From: Oxytricha trifallax | Taxonomy: Eukaryota; Ciliophora; Spirotrichea; Sporadotrichida; Oxytrichidae | DNA: 64,000 nucleotides | Direction of reading: 5' to 3' | Assembly (NCBI GenBank): GCA_000711775.1 | Contig: ARYC01017490.1 | Location: 1-64,000 of the forward strand | Shown here: in pieces, positions 11,213-22,937 of the stretch | Layout: each line of letters opens with the position of its first letter | Position numbering within the stretch: the first letter of the stretch is position 1 | Notes under the pieces: generated by a model | Database searches by the model: none | The model's input: the letters and a program-made list of their open reading frames with translations, nothing else | What the model was told of the DNA's origin: nothing | Translations under genes and position numbers: made by a program

Positions 11213-12187
11213 TGTTCAGACCGACACCCGACCCCCCCCGTACCCTCCTTCTTGGTAGTACCCCCCTTCTTGGTAGTACCCCCCGTACCCCTCCTAAAAT
11301 ATCCTATTTCATATCAAATTTTTTATCCTTAGGGTCTAAATCGATTTCCTTCTTGACATCTCGATATCATAAATTCTATTTTTTTATATATAAAATTTCA
11401 TAATTTTATCAAAATTTATAAATTCGATATTAATGCCTTATATGATTTGATTTTTAAGTTTTGACAAGTTTCACAATGTTTTTCAAAATTTTTTTGCCTA
11501 TCCTTTGTGAAAAATATATAAAAAATAATTTTCAATTACAAATTTTAAAATTTAATTTATAATTAATTTTTATTGACAACCATACACAAATTTTATTCTA
11601 AATTTTTATTTCGCTTAAATCAACTTCATTCGACTTCATTACAAGAAAAAATATGATTAACTTTTTAAAAAAGAAATTTTCAATATTTTGTAATTTTTAA
11701 TGAAAAAAATAAAAAAATTTTGAAATTTGAAAATTTGAAAAATTAATCATATTTTTTCTTGTAATGAAGTCGAATGAAGTTGATTTAAGCGAAATAAAAA
11801 TTTAGAATAAAATTTGTGTATGGTTGTCAATAAAAATTAATTATAAATTAAATTTTAAAATTTGTAATTGAAAATTATTTTTTATATATTTTCACAAAGG
11901 ATAATCAAAAAAATGTTGAAAAACATTGTGAAACTTGTTTAAACTTAAAAATCAAATCATATAAGGCATTAATATAGAATTTATAAATTTTGATAAAATT
12001 ATGAAATTTTATATATAAAAAAATAGAATTTATGATATCGAGATGTCAAGAAGGAAATCGATTTAGACCCTAAGGATAAAAAATTTGATATGAAATAGGA
12101 TATTTTAGGGGGGTACGGGGGGTCTACGGGGGACGGGGGGTACTACCAAGAAGGAGGTACGGGGGGGGTCGGGTGTCGGTCAGAACA
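11213..12187. mobile_element. 975 bp foldback element with C/G-rich tips
   Basis: A near-perfect palindrome with arms of roughly 450 bp. Tips read TGTTC(A/T)GACCGACACCCGACC followed by short C-rich repeats containing CCCCCCGTACC and CTTCTTGGTAGTA. It is flanked by AAT on both sides (11210-11212 and 12188-12190), extendable to AATAAT. No coding capacity. The G/C tracts at the tips contrast sharply with the AT-rich body. Confidence 0.9.
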
Positions 12188-12353
12188 AATAATAAACAAT
12201 TTAATTTAGATTTATTTTTCTTGATTATCTATGATTTTATTAAACTATTTTTGAGTAATTTATTATAAAGTCCTTTTAATGTGTAGGAGTAAACTAATAT
12301 TCTAATATATATTAGAATTAAATTAAGAAAATAAATAACTAATTATAATAATT

Positions 12354-12500
12354 ATGAGTCTTGTTTAAAATATTGAGGATCCTAAAGAGGTTTCCAATAC
12401 CAATTAACCTTCAAAAGAGTATAATTTTCTCTTACCTTGCAACTTTTGCTTTAGCCATCTTGCAAGCCAAACTTTGTTTAAACTTCATTAAACTAAGATA
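12354..12500 (+). pseudogene. Relic N-terminal MDS of the tectonin-like family
   Basis: Matches the first MDS of the gene at 27058: MSLVQNIEDPKEVSNTN parallels MSIQQNIQDPKQVLIDN, and IFSYLATFALA parallels the hydrophobic IFSYLATFALGMVASEA segment. One extra base near 12420 breaks the frame between them. No further MDS of this copy follows, so it looks like an orphaned and decayed duplicate; a scrambled N-terminus of one of the TLDc genes is a less likely alternative. Confidence 0.5.
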
Positions 12501-12575
12501 TGAATAAAGAAGAATGCACAGATTTACTTTTATAATATAAAATAAAATTTTATATTATAAAATGAATTATAAAAA

Positions 12576-12940
12576 GAGGGGAGTTCCTTGACCCCGAAGT
12601 AGTATATAAATCAAAAGACGGAAATTTTCTGCCCACTCAAAACAATCTAATTAAGTTTCTAAATACTTTAATACTGAATTTAGAACTTCGATGAGTTTAC
12701 ACATAAAAAATATTTTATCATCATTATCATGATAATATACGAATAATCTCTATAAGGCTTTCTTTGATATTTCGTCTTTTTATTAATAATCAAAAATAAT
12801 CTCTTATAAATTCATAAGATTATTTGGAGAAGGAAATGACTTAGTTATTATTAATAAACATATAAAAATTAGAATTCTATTTTTGGCAGTAAACTTATTA
12901 AGGTAGCTAAAGGTATTTCGGGGACTGGAAACTCCCCCTC
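12576..12940. repeat. Degenerate MITE-like inverted repeat pair
   Basis: GGGGAGTTCCTTGACCCCGAA at the left is the approximate complement of the right end, TTTCGGGGACTGGAAACTCC. The interior is AT-rich and non-coding. The tips resemble, but are not the same as, the G-rich element at 41660-42114. Confidence 0.45.
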
Positions 12941-15865
12941 ATTAAATAAATATATATCTATGAAAATTTTAACAATTTTTTTCAATAAGACTTTTATATA
13001 AATATTAAAACTAATTTTTAAAAAGCTCACTTATAAATAAATGCTAATCAGTTATGAATTATTAAGTTCAAAAATCTTTTTTGTAATAATAAAGTTATTA
13101 ATTTGAATAAAATGTATTCTTTCATATTTTATACTTCAAACCTTGAAAGGATATCTTATTAGAAATGTTGTAAGCACTCAATATTTAATTTGTAAAATTA
13201 TGTTAAATTTTAAAGTTATTGTTCTCAATCGATATCTTTTATAGTATATTATTAAGAAAATTTAAAATGTGAGTATTATTTTGGTATGGGTATACTAATT
13301 TGCCATTTAAAAATAAATATTTGCATAAAAAGTTTAACTCTGATTAAAATTTTATATTTAAAACAGGAAATTAAAATATCAATAAATGGCTTCTTTATTC
13401 CAAATAATGTATATAAATAATTTTTCTCAGGTTCCACTTTAGTCTATGATATAAAATATAATTGAATAAATAATATATTATGCTTTAATTATTAAATAAT
13501 AAGAATACAACCCTAATATTTTGGGCAATTTTTATTTTTTTCAATATAATTAGTTGCCATATTCTTAGTTTGTTATGATATTTTGCTTGAAATATGAAGC
13601 AAAGGAAGAAAGCGAATTTTTAGAAGGATTGGGGAATTTAGTTGATAAGTAAATGGATGAAAAGATTGCTTTTGTGAAATTAAATAAAATTAAAATTAAT
13701 TGATATTATAATTATTACCTCTATAATTTTAATCTAGCTTGAAATTACTTATACAAAATATAATATCAAAGTAATCGAACTTAAATATAAAAAATCAGCA
13801 ATTACATAGATTTTCTTTAAAATTAGTATTATTTAATAAATATTGGATAATAATAAATAAAATAATTTAATAATTTTAAGCTTTTTTTTATTTAATCAAT
13901 AAAAGCACTCTCTAGAACTATCGATTATTAATGACTATTTGGAAGCATAAAAGTAAGATTGAAATTAAAAACATTATCATAAGTCAAAAATAAACTTGAA
14001 ATTAAATATTTATTTATTAGATCGAAACTAGATTTATTAATCATTAAATTATACTTTCGAAACTATTTAATACAATTAATCTTGTAACAGTAATTTTTAA
14101 AAATATTTTTTAGCTTATTTTAATTGAGAAATGTAGAATAGAAACAGTTCATTTACTCTAATTAAATATATATTCCAATATGTTTTATAAATTTAAGATA
14201 AATATTATTATTTTTATAAAACATAACACTTACTTATTTATACTCAAACAAAAATGTTTAGTCATATTTATAATTAAAGTGTGAGATTATTTATTTGAGA
14301 AATTAGAAGTATATTAAGAAATCGGTTAAATGAATATACTATTTGATATGAAACTTATGTTATTTAATCTGAGTTAAACTTGTATTATTTAAGATATTTT
14401 TAGACGGGGGTTGTGCATCCCAAAATTATGTATAATTAATTTAATTGGTAAATTATTATATATTTAATATGTTTAAGATAACTTTGATACTTATATTTAT
14501 TAATCAATACTTTTTTATTATTTTTTATAACTAAAACTTCCTATAAGTTAATCAACTTATAAAAGGTAAGCGATATTATAATGCTATAAATTCTACTAAA
14601 TTATATCTCGAAACAAATTTTAATTTAAATTCTTTGCTGGCTATATGGCCTAATTTCATTTAAAAAAATCACATTAAGTTTTTTATTAAGTTTTTCAATC
14701 AAAAAGTTAAGTTTAATTATAAAATATTTATAAGTGCTATAATTTTTTTTAATAAAAAAATATAGGATTTTTTTTATTTTATTAAATATTTACCTCTTTT
14801 TAGCAGCATTATATAATTAAATATTAAAATATCATGTAAATAATTGATAATTCCTTATTGTTAAAAGATAAATATAATGAAATGCTTAATTTGGCTTCAA
14901 TAATTTATATTATATTTTACTAATTTATTTACAATTTATTATGGATCAATAAATTAAATATGTAAACTTCATAAATGTAAAAGAACTTAATAAAATTACA
15001 AATATTCTATAAAACTTTCAGATTTAACATATTCTTTTGTCGACAAAAAATATTTCAAATTCTGGTTAAGTTATTATTTTTGTTTGAAAGTTGAAAGTCT
15101 TTAATTCAATAAATTTTTGCTTTTATAAATTTTGCATATAAGAGTAAAATAATAAATCTATATATTTTATAATTTTGAACAATTGAAATGCAAAAATAAT
15201 ATCATATGAATCAATATTTTTAAATTGAATAAACTTACTTTATATTTCATTGATATATTGATTTGCATTTCATCAAATAATCATATTAAAATATTAATTA
15301 AATTTTGCTATGCGATCCGAAATAAATATAAATATGTCTTATTTTAGTGCAATTATTTCTAATTATAAGTAAAATTTTTCTCAATTAATAAATTTGATTC
15401 ATGATATATTCAAGGATATTTTATTATCCATTAATCCATAATTGATTTATTTTAATAGCTAAGTTGATCTTTATGTTATTTAACTTGGCAATTAAAATTT
15501 GCATTTAAAAAGTAAAAACTATCCCTGAGGAATTGAAAATTATTCTTATTGAATTATAGAGTCAGGTTAAATATTATAATCTAATTGAGATTATAGATAG
15601 AATGAAAAATTTGAAAGAATAATTGAGAATGTGTGAATACATCAACATTTTATAAAAGATTAAATACAGATTAACAATTTTTAAAGGTATTTAATGTTTC
15701 CTCCAAAAAATGCTTTAAAGATGTAAATTGTAATTTGAAATAGCGATTGCATAATATAGGCAAACTAAATTAAATATAAAATATATTGCAAAGTAGCTTG
15801 TTATACTTAAAAATTAAAAATTAATTGAAAAAATTGTTGAATATTCTATTATTCTTCAATATTGA
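12941..15865. other. Long AT-rich germline stretch
   Basis: No convincing gene. The one protein-like piece is about 13552-13690 (plus), where some 45 codons are open under the ciliate code, including YEAKEESEFLEGLGNLVDK, then TGA. It could be an orphan MDS, but without pointers or homology I leave it unassigned. Confidence 0.4.
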
Positions 15866-15985
15866 TTACAAGTTAAAATCCTGAGTTGAACTCAAGATCT
15901 TAAACTGGATTCTCTTGAAGAAAGGTACTACTATCTACATGCGCTGCTGTCACTATTGGCCTCATTCAAAACTATTATTATAAAT
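15866..15985. repeat. ~115 bp interspersed repeat, copy 1
   Basis: Closely matches 30990-31107: both share GATTACAAGTTAA(A/G)ATCCTGA, an ACTCAAGATCTTAAAC block and a CTACATG(C/T)GCTGCTGTC block. On the minus strand a TTGAGTTCAACTCAGG stretch resembles a tRNA T-arm, so a tRNA-derived SINE is possible. It lies directly beyond the 3' side of the reverse transcriptase element. Confidence 0.65.
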
Positions 15986-15989
15986 AAAT

Positions 15990-17625
15990 AAATAAATATC
16001 TCGCATCGGGGGCTTAAAGCCCCCTGAGCATATCATTAAGAAAAGACGGAATCCTTTTTGATTGCCAGGTCTTGGTATGTCTACCAAAGATGACTTTTGA
16101 CCCTAGTTTCGGAAGCTTTAAATTTGTTCTTAATAAATCTTAGTTGTTCTTGGCATGTCTCCATTGTCTCATAGAATTGTTCTTCGTCTTCTGATTTGAG
16201 TTCTTCTCTTTCTTTGATGAGATTGATAAGTTCTTGGATTGTAGCAGAAACTTCACCTCGAAAAGTAGGTAGGTGGTGGTTGTAGCAGGGTCTTGTGTAA
16301 AGACCTTTGCAAAATGAGCATCTGAAATTTTTTCCAAAGTATTTTGGGCCGTTTTGTAAGGCCACTGCTAGAGTGCTAGGGAAGTATTTTAAGGTCAGTT
16401 TTAAGAAGTGTTCTGACTTAGGCATACAATGTAGGTTGTTGCCTATTCCCGCATAAGTTTAGAGGTTAGCTATAATCCTCTGGATGTGTTCTACTGAAAG
16501 TTTCTCAACATTTTGAAACTAGTAGTTTTGAATGTCACTTATGTTATATTTCTTTCCAACCTTATGTGCTATGAATAGTTCCATTTGAAATGGGGAACAG
16601 TCATAGGTTCTTAGTTAGTTGCTAAAGAACATTTTAAGGATTGGATCAGCCTTTATAGTGAAGCTAACGAGTTTCCTTTTGAGAATATCGATTGCTTTAA
16701 AGAAGTCGTTGTTGTTTAGTGTTAGTAGAAGAGGACAGAGTTTGAACTAAAACTTTGAGTATATGTATTGCTAGTATACTCTACTATATAGGGCTTGGCC
16801 GCCTTTTAAGAGCCTTATGTAAGCGTTTTTGAGTTCATCTTAAATATCCTTGATGAGTGTTTAGAAGATTTTGATAGGGTCTTTGTGAATATCTACACCT
16901 AGGTATTTGAAGTGTGTTTGAGCATTAAGGTCGAAGTCGAACTAGCCTTTGTTTATTTCAGCGCATTTAGTGTCGTTAATAATAAGACCAAACGAGAAAA
17001 GGTGTTCCCTTAGTTGTTGCTTTATGAGTGGGATATCATGGTCTTGTTAGAAGATGAAAACCATGTCGTCAGCATAGATCTTTATTTATTTGAAGATTGG
17101 GAAGTTGTACTTGAGCTCGAATGTTTTGAGAGCAGTATCTAGGACTAGTACGAAAAGTAGTGGCGAAATCTTACCACCTTGGGGGGTTCCTCTAGAGATT
17201 TTTATCTTAGTTCTTTTCCACCAGAGGTAGTAAAGTTGTATTAAATGAGATACAAGCATGACCATCTTGTCTAATCTAGTAGGGTTAGTGTTTTACCTTA
17301 GGGCTTGGATGTTTTCGTTGCCAGAGATTGGTATACTATTCTGTTCTAGAAGTAGGTCGGTTTTCTATTCTGAAGATAGGTCTGGGTACTAAATAGGAGG
17401 CTACTTGGTAGTATGGATCTACGATGGGTCCGATGACTCCACTGTACTGGGATTCTGAAAGGCAACTTCAGAAGGTTCAGATTGAAGAACTTATTACAGC
17501 CAAGTTTCTTCAACCTCCAGAATATGAATGAGAGACAAATCTAGCAGATTTTGCGCTTCCAAGACAGAGTAGGCACTCTGATATTAAATTTAGAAGTTTT
17601 GTGACAAAAAGCCTCGTGCCATCTA
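15990..17625 (-). mobile_element. LINE-like retrotransposon, 5'-truncated
   Basis: The minus-strand element contains the reverse transcriptase frame described separately. At its 3' side is an (ATTT)n-type tail on the minus strand, written AAATAAATAAATAAAT on plus near 15980-15998. The 5' end breaks off upstream of the polymerase core with no endonuclease motif visible, typical of incomplete reverse transcription. Confidence 0.75.
16033..17610 (-). CDS. Reverse transcriptase (LINE type), partial
   Basis: Continuous under the ciliate code from about 17610 to TGA at 16033-16035, about 520 codons. Core motifs in order: KMVMLVSHLIQLYYLWW, then SRGTPQGGKISPLLF, then the catalytic YADDMVFIF (about 17050), then GLIINDTKCAEIN and HFKYLGVDI. 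A C-terminal Cys/His cluster (CSFCKGLYTRPCYNHH) resembles the zinc knuckle after the polymerase in many LINEs. No upstream endonuclease and no clear start codon, so this is a 5'-truncated but otherwise open copy, presumably a young insertion. Confidence 0.85.
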
Positions 17626-18530
17626 TTAACTTTTTAATTTAATAATAAACTATTATTATTGAAAAAATATTTTGTAAAATAGAGTTTAAATTTTAAGATA
17701 ATAACAATTAAGCTTACTTTAATGCTTTATATGTTTTACCAAACTATTTTTTTTAAATTGCTTAATTTCCAAAATAATTTAAAAAAATAGTTGCGATAAT
17801 TTTAGAAATTTAAATCCACACAACCAATTCAGCGGGGATGTGTTAATCCCCAAAATTTATATTTAAAATATTTTTCAACAAATATATTAGAAACATATGA
17901 GTTTCAATTAAAATAACAAATCCATAAAAACTTTTTTAATATATAATTCTCAAGGTATTGTTTATCCCTAGTCTAAACATATAATAATGAATATGTCCAA
18001 ATAAATGCTTAATAAATAATCAAAGTAATTTTTACAAAAATTTGAAAAATCTACATAAAGATCTAAAAGTAATAGGATATAAAAATATGAATAATTGGAT
18101 AATAATTTATGATAAAAATAAAAAAATTATTTTCTATGTATAAGGCAGGAAACTTTCACCCAAATTTTTATAATGAAAAAACTAATGATAATAGCTATCC
18201 TAAATAAATTTATAATTGAAACTACATAAAATATCATAATAAATTGAAATTTAAAAACTAATTATATTTGAATGAACTTTTTATATTAAAAACGAATATA
18301 TCAGGTTATAAAAATATATTTATATTTGTTTAAATTTAATCACAGTTATAGTTTAATTTATTTTTTAAAATAATCAAGAGAGTATGATTATTTCTAGCAT
18401 AATTTAATAATAATAATAACAACAGAATTTATATCTAAAAATTTAGGTTATAGAAGATAAATTTTAATTCCTATATAAAACTTAAAATAAACTTATATTT
18501 GATTAATATTTCCTAACATTAATACAATAT
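17626..18530. other. AT-rich germline DNA
   Basis: No coding signal. The stretch ends at the AAT target duplication of the complete TBE. Confidence 0.5.
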
Positions 18531-18672
18531 AATCAAAACCCCAAAACCCCTTAATGAGGTTTATAAGTGCTTTGATTTGTAGGGTATAGTTGGGGGTCTT
18601 ATTTGGGTTAGTAGAGAAAACGCAGGTTTTTTATGAATTTAATGAATATTTAATGAGTATTAGTGTTATTAA

Positions 18673-20121
18673 TTCAAACAAATTGTATCTGCTTGTATTT
18701 GGTATACCTCTTAAATCTCGCTGTCTTTAGTTGTTTTAGAATGTCATCTAATGATTATCTTGGATATGCTGGAGCTTTTACTATGACCATCTCAACTATC
18801 TTCTTAATTTTATCGCAGATTTCTTCTTATTTTATATATTTAGCAGCCAAACTTATTGATTTTTTTTCGTGCATTGATCCAAAGTATGACATACTTTCCA
18901 TATCGCTCTCTAATATATTAGCTGCAATTGCCCATACATCCCACTGAACTAAGCTATTAGTCCATTTCTCTCTAATTGGGAAGTATCCAGGAGTGCCATA
19001 AACTTTTGCCAAAGTCACCATCTCTTATCTTAAGGCTCTATTGAAATAGATAACTACGACTTTTAAAGGGCAGAGGTTAAGCATAACATTTTCAGGCTTC
19101 AAATCTCTATGAACATATCCAAGTTCATGCAACTCCTTGACACCCTTAATCATATCTGTAAGAATATCATTTAAATCATCAGGGTATCTATTATGATATA
19201 GATAGTCTCTTAAAGTCATTTCAAATTTCTTGAGCCTTAGTGCGATGAAACCATTTCTTAATATTACACCATTTAACTTAAGCAAGTTATTGCAATCTCT
19301 TCTTTAAGTCTCTCTAAGAATAATATATTCGTTAACAAACTCATTTAAATACTGCTCATTTTTAATTAGATAGCTGAAAGGGTATACCTTGTATGTATAC
19401 TCATCAATTACTATAAGCTTTGCCTTGTTAGGCACACTTATGTGCAAGTAATTTTAAATTCAGCTACTAAGTTCAATTGCATTTAATGCAGGAATACTCA
19501 TTGCTTTAGCTTGGAAGCATGCTAAAACATTATGATCTGCAGGCTAGTTCATTGATTCAAATCGACACTGTCTCTTGAGCTTCTCCTGTAGGTCTCTTTA
19601 AGACTGAAGAATTGTTGATTTTCTTTTAGCAGGTACAAGTTATTAAGTCTCCTTATCTTAAATCAAGTATTCGCTAAGATGATATTTTTGCATATGCTTA
19701 TTAATCTTTGCTGAGTGAGTGTAAGACTTCATGCATGTTGTGCATTGTACCTTCCATCCGCTTTTTCGTGTTTAAAATACATCTTGGCCTTGCCAGAGTG
19801 TACCTCATTAATGTGCCTCTTCAAGCTAGACTCAGTTGAGAAGAAATTTTAGCAGTCTTCACATTAAAATGTTTTAATTTTTTCAATTGGTTGCAGTTCC
19901 TTATCTTCCTCAACCAATTCAACTTATGTTTAAACTCCCATCTCTGCACTCTATTTCTTGTTTTAAACTTAAATTTTAAAGACCTCAGCTTCATTATCTA
20001 GAGCTCTTAGTTAAACCTCCTTTTCAATATAAATTACATCTGGTTTCTTGTAGGAGCTAAAATTGAGCAATGATTAAACAGTTCCAAGAGAAACTGCCAT
20101 ACGATTTAAGTTAGCCGCCAT
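18673..20121 (-). pseudogene. TBE 57 kDa zinc-finger / protein kinase-like protein
   Basis: 483 codons from ATG at 20121 (MAANLNRMAVSLGTV) to TGA at 18673-18675, matching the 57 kDa size. Two C2H2 fingers lie near residues 90-140: CEDC with HINEVH, and CTTC with HMQKYH, both Cys-x2-Cys-x12-His-x4-His. The C-terminal half is kinase-like: YVHRDLKPENVMLN catalytic loop and YGTPGYFP activation segment. Two oddities: one A is missing from the run at 19762-19766, shifting frame between the fingers, and the usual Asp of DFG/DFN reads Tyr (IYFN). So even when repaired the kinase might be inactive. Divergent from the 22 kDa gene across a shared intergenic region. Confidence 0.88.
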
Positions 20122-20289
20122 GTTTATAAACAAATATAAATTTCTATTATAATGCTCTAATAACCTCTCTAGTTATAGTTACACTGTAAAGGAGTTGACA
20201 CTGCAGCAATAATAGTTGATTATAAGGTGTTAGAAGTCATATTTATACTTAGTTTATAACTATAACTTTTCGAATTTCATGCTTAATAT

Positions 20290-20490
20290 TTTAAATTTTG
20301 GTACCAACATTGAAAAAAATCAGGTTGGTACTGGTACCAAAATTAGGTTTTGAACCATTTTGCATTAAAACCTCATTAGTATAAAACTATGTACTAATTA
20401 AGTTTTGGTACTATTAAATTGGTACCAATTAAAATTAAGCCGAATTAGTACTAGTACTAATTAAATTAAAAAAAATTTAGTACTAATTTT
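20290..20490. promoter_or_regulatory. Cluster of TTGGTACCAA / TTAGTACTAA palindromes between divergent TBE genes
   Basis: Core palindromes at 20298-20307 (TTGGTACCAA), 20325-20340, around 20403-20412, 20419-20428 (TTGGTACCAA), 20445-20460 (two overlapping TTAGTACTA units) and 20478-20487. They lie between the divergent 57 kDa and 22 kDa starts, where a shared control region is expected. Binding by a dimeric protein is inference. Confidence 0.5.
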
Positions 20491-20680
20491 ATGGAACTAA
20501 ATTGATAAAAATGGAGCTCCATCTCTGAAGTTTGTTACAGATTCTGCCAGCTTTCTCCACGTATCTTTACTAGGTTGACCTCCTATAAGATGCCCATATT
20601 TAATACTAAGATTTTAAGCAGTAGGATCCAGAACTCTATATATTAAAATTTGAAATTCAATAAGAAGAGAAGGAACAAGG

Positions 20681-21220
20681 ATGGAATCTATAAGTACTGC
20701 AATGAAGAGGGTTGAAGCTTAAGAAATGATCTCAAGATTTAGAAGCAAGGAAGATCTCTATAGATACCTCACTCAACATGGTAACCATGTGACTTATACT
20801 TAATCATATACTATAGTGGGTTTATTCCTTCCAACGATGGAAGCTACTAAAATCTCATTTCTAAGAGCGATACTCTATGATGATAAGAAAGTCTTCAAAA
20901 ACAATGAAATTAAGTTGATAGAAATACCAAACTACCCAAAGATTACAGTCACTAATATCTACGAGGATGCGATAAAAGATGAAGAGTTGGAAGTTTATTT
21001 TCCTACCAAGAAACAACTCTCTAACAAACTTCCAGAAAGGAACTTCTTCTTTGGGATTATTGGCACTTTAAGAGAGAGCTATCTCAGAGAGATCATTGAA
21101 TAATCTCACAAAAAACGCTATTCAATTTCTCCTGAAGATTAAAAGAAGCAACGCATACTATTTAGCGAGACCTGGCTTGCGGAGCTTAAGAAGCATCCAT
21201 ACCTCTCTAGTAAGCTTTGA
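20681..21220 (+). CDS. TBE 22 kDa protein
   Basis: 179 codons plus TGA at 21218-21220, open under the ciliate code with no break, beginning MESISTAMKRVEAQEMISRF. Size fits the known TBE 22 kDa product. The start was chosen because TGA stops the frame shortly upstream. The sequence is charged and soluble, without a signal or membrane segment; I know of no assigned function. It converges with the transposase, leaving a short gap. Of the three genes in this element, it is the only one I read as fully intact. Confidence 0.85.
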
Positions 21221-21282
21221 CACATAACTTTTTAGGGAAACCTTGGAACTGGTATATTCCTAATGAAAGTACATGCAAAGGT

Positions 21283-22534
21283 TCACAGAGAGAAAGTCAT
21301 AGACTATTCATGAAGTGAGCAATAGACTTTATAAAGATTTTAAAAAGCCAGATGAAATGAACATAGATGCAGGATCTGGCACTAAGAGAAGAAATATGGG
21401 CCCAAGCAAGCCATAAGAAGGAGAAGAAGGAGAAGCCTAATCCCTTTCTGAATTAATTTAATATGTGAACTTATATATTCATTTAAATCTAAAACTTATT
21501 TATAAACATTGATTTTTCCTTCTCTCTCACAAATTGTTGTCTTATATAAGCTTACTCTCTTGCAGCTACTCTATATCAAGTCTACTGTATCGATGGTCAA
21601 GTGATGCATTAGGTGATACATCAGCAGCTCCTTGTAGTGAGTCTTAATTTAACTCCAATAGAATTCGATTCCATTAAACTGTGGGCTATAGGGAACATTG
21701 TAAACAGAAGTTATGTTTAATTCTTCATAGGCTTTCTTAGACTCCTTAGTCTTATGAACTGAGAGGTTATCAACAAACAGGATGATCTCTTTCTTGGTTA
21801 GTATACTTCTCTCTGAGCTTATGTAGGAACTCTATTTACAACTCTCGCTTAATAGAGCGAAGGTGAATGACATAACTTTCTAATCCTGAATCTTCGCTAA
21901 TACCAGCTAAAATTGCATGGGTGAAAACCTTCACTTTCTAGTCGCAGACTTTTATATTATCATACTTTTTGTACCATGACTTGTTAATAAACGTGTTGAA
22001 GGTGAATACAGCTTCATCACCATGCATGAACTTGATGTTATTATCAACAGACCTAAAGTTTAAATTATTACTATAAAATGGCACTGTAAAATCAATCACT
22101 CTCTTCACTCTGTTGTGAGTCTTGAAAGTAATACCATTTCTTCTATAAATGTTGGCTATAGTTTAAGGAGAGATTCGCATGTAAGGAAACTTGCGATGAA
22201 ACATCACAGCTCGCTAGTCTAGTGGAAAGTGTGCCCAATACTTTAAATTCTTCAAGTCGCAAAGGTAGTCAATATGGTGCTGTGAGAACTTTTATTTTCT
22301 TACAGGATGGTTTCAAGTGCCAGAATTATAATGCTAAACAGCCAACAAGCTATGATACCTAATAGTTGAGGCACTCTTGCGCAAGAGCTTTGCTATAGCT
22401 GCATAATTCATTGCTGGTTTGACTTAGTCTATATTAATACTTGTAAAATACCTAAGCGCAAGCAGTAAATCTAAATATTACTCATCATATTTAGACCCTA
22501 AACTTCGCTAATTTTTATTTCTCATTTTGCACAT
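21283..22534 (-). pseudogene. TBE 42 kDa transposase (DDE)
   Basis: Start at 22534 (MCKMRNKNQ). Catalytic blocks: HGDEAVFTF, LFVDNLSVHK, and YSPQFNGIEFYW with the third acidic residue intact. Breaks: an in-frame TGA at 22313-22315 after HYNSGT, at the codon where Trp would fit, and a frameshift near 21791-21805 just before the second Asp. The last 60 or so codons are low-complexity and the true C-terminus may be earlier. Same family as Tc1/IS630 transposases; expected to act at the C4A4-tipped repeats. Confidence 0.88.
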
Positions 22535-22937
22535 AAAACCTGCACTTTCTCTACTAACCCCAATAAGACTCCAACTATACCCTACAAATCAAAGCACTTA
22601 TAAACCTCACTAAGGGGTTTTGGGGTTTTGAATCCTAAACTCTTTGTGCAATATTGAAATTAATAATTAGCTAAAATAGAACAAATTAAGTAAATTTATA
22701 TGAATAATCAACTTTACTCATTTCTCTATATTTATATTAATTTATTTATATTTTTAGGTACTCTACCGCATTTCAGCTGTTTTGCGGTAGAGTACCTTAA
22801 TTATATTAATTTTGAAATTGTTTAAATTTAAATTCTATTAAAAGAGTAATTTTTTTGTGATTAGTAAGTTGCTAATGTAAATTAAAAAAAAAATAAATAT
22901 ATAGTATTTTATTTATTGATATTCATATTTAAAGTTT

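Larger units (their letters stand above)
18534..22630. mobile_element. TBE: Complete TBE transposon (4,097 bp)
   Basis: Both ends are present: the left tip CAAAACCCCAAAACCCC and its complement on the right, within inverted repeats of about 95 bp (18534-18630 and 22537-22630). Target duplication AAT at 18531-18533 and 22631-22633. Three genes have the order and strands known for TBEs: the 57 kDa zinc-finger/kinase (minus), the 22 kDa protein (plus) and the 42 kDa transposase (minus). The zinc-finger/kinase and the transposase each carry a frameshift. TBEs are excised from the developing macronucleus. This copy sits inside an older TBE relic. Confidence 0.96.

Noticed and set aside
11072-11403. 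Two overlapping plus-strand frames with Pro-rich stretches
   Set aside because: The proline codons come from the C-tract tip of the 975 bp foldback element.
14403-17860. Pair of CGGGG...GTG...CCCAAAATT motifs as ends of a large element
   Set aside because: They are in direct, not inverted, orientation and only loosely alike; no shared boundary could be defined.
18534-18550. CCCCAAAA repeats as a true chromosome end
   Set aside because: They are internal, paired in inverted orientation with 22614-22630, and flanked by an AAT duplication: transposon tips, not telomeres.
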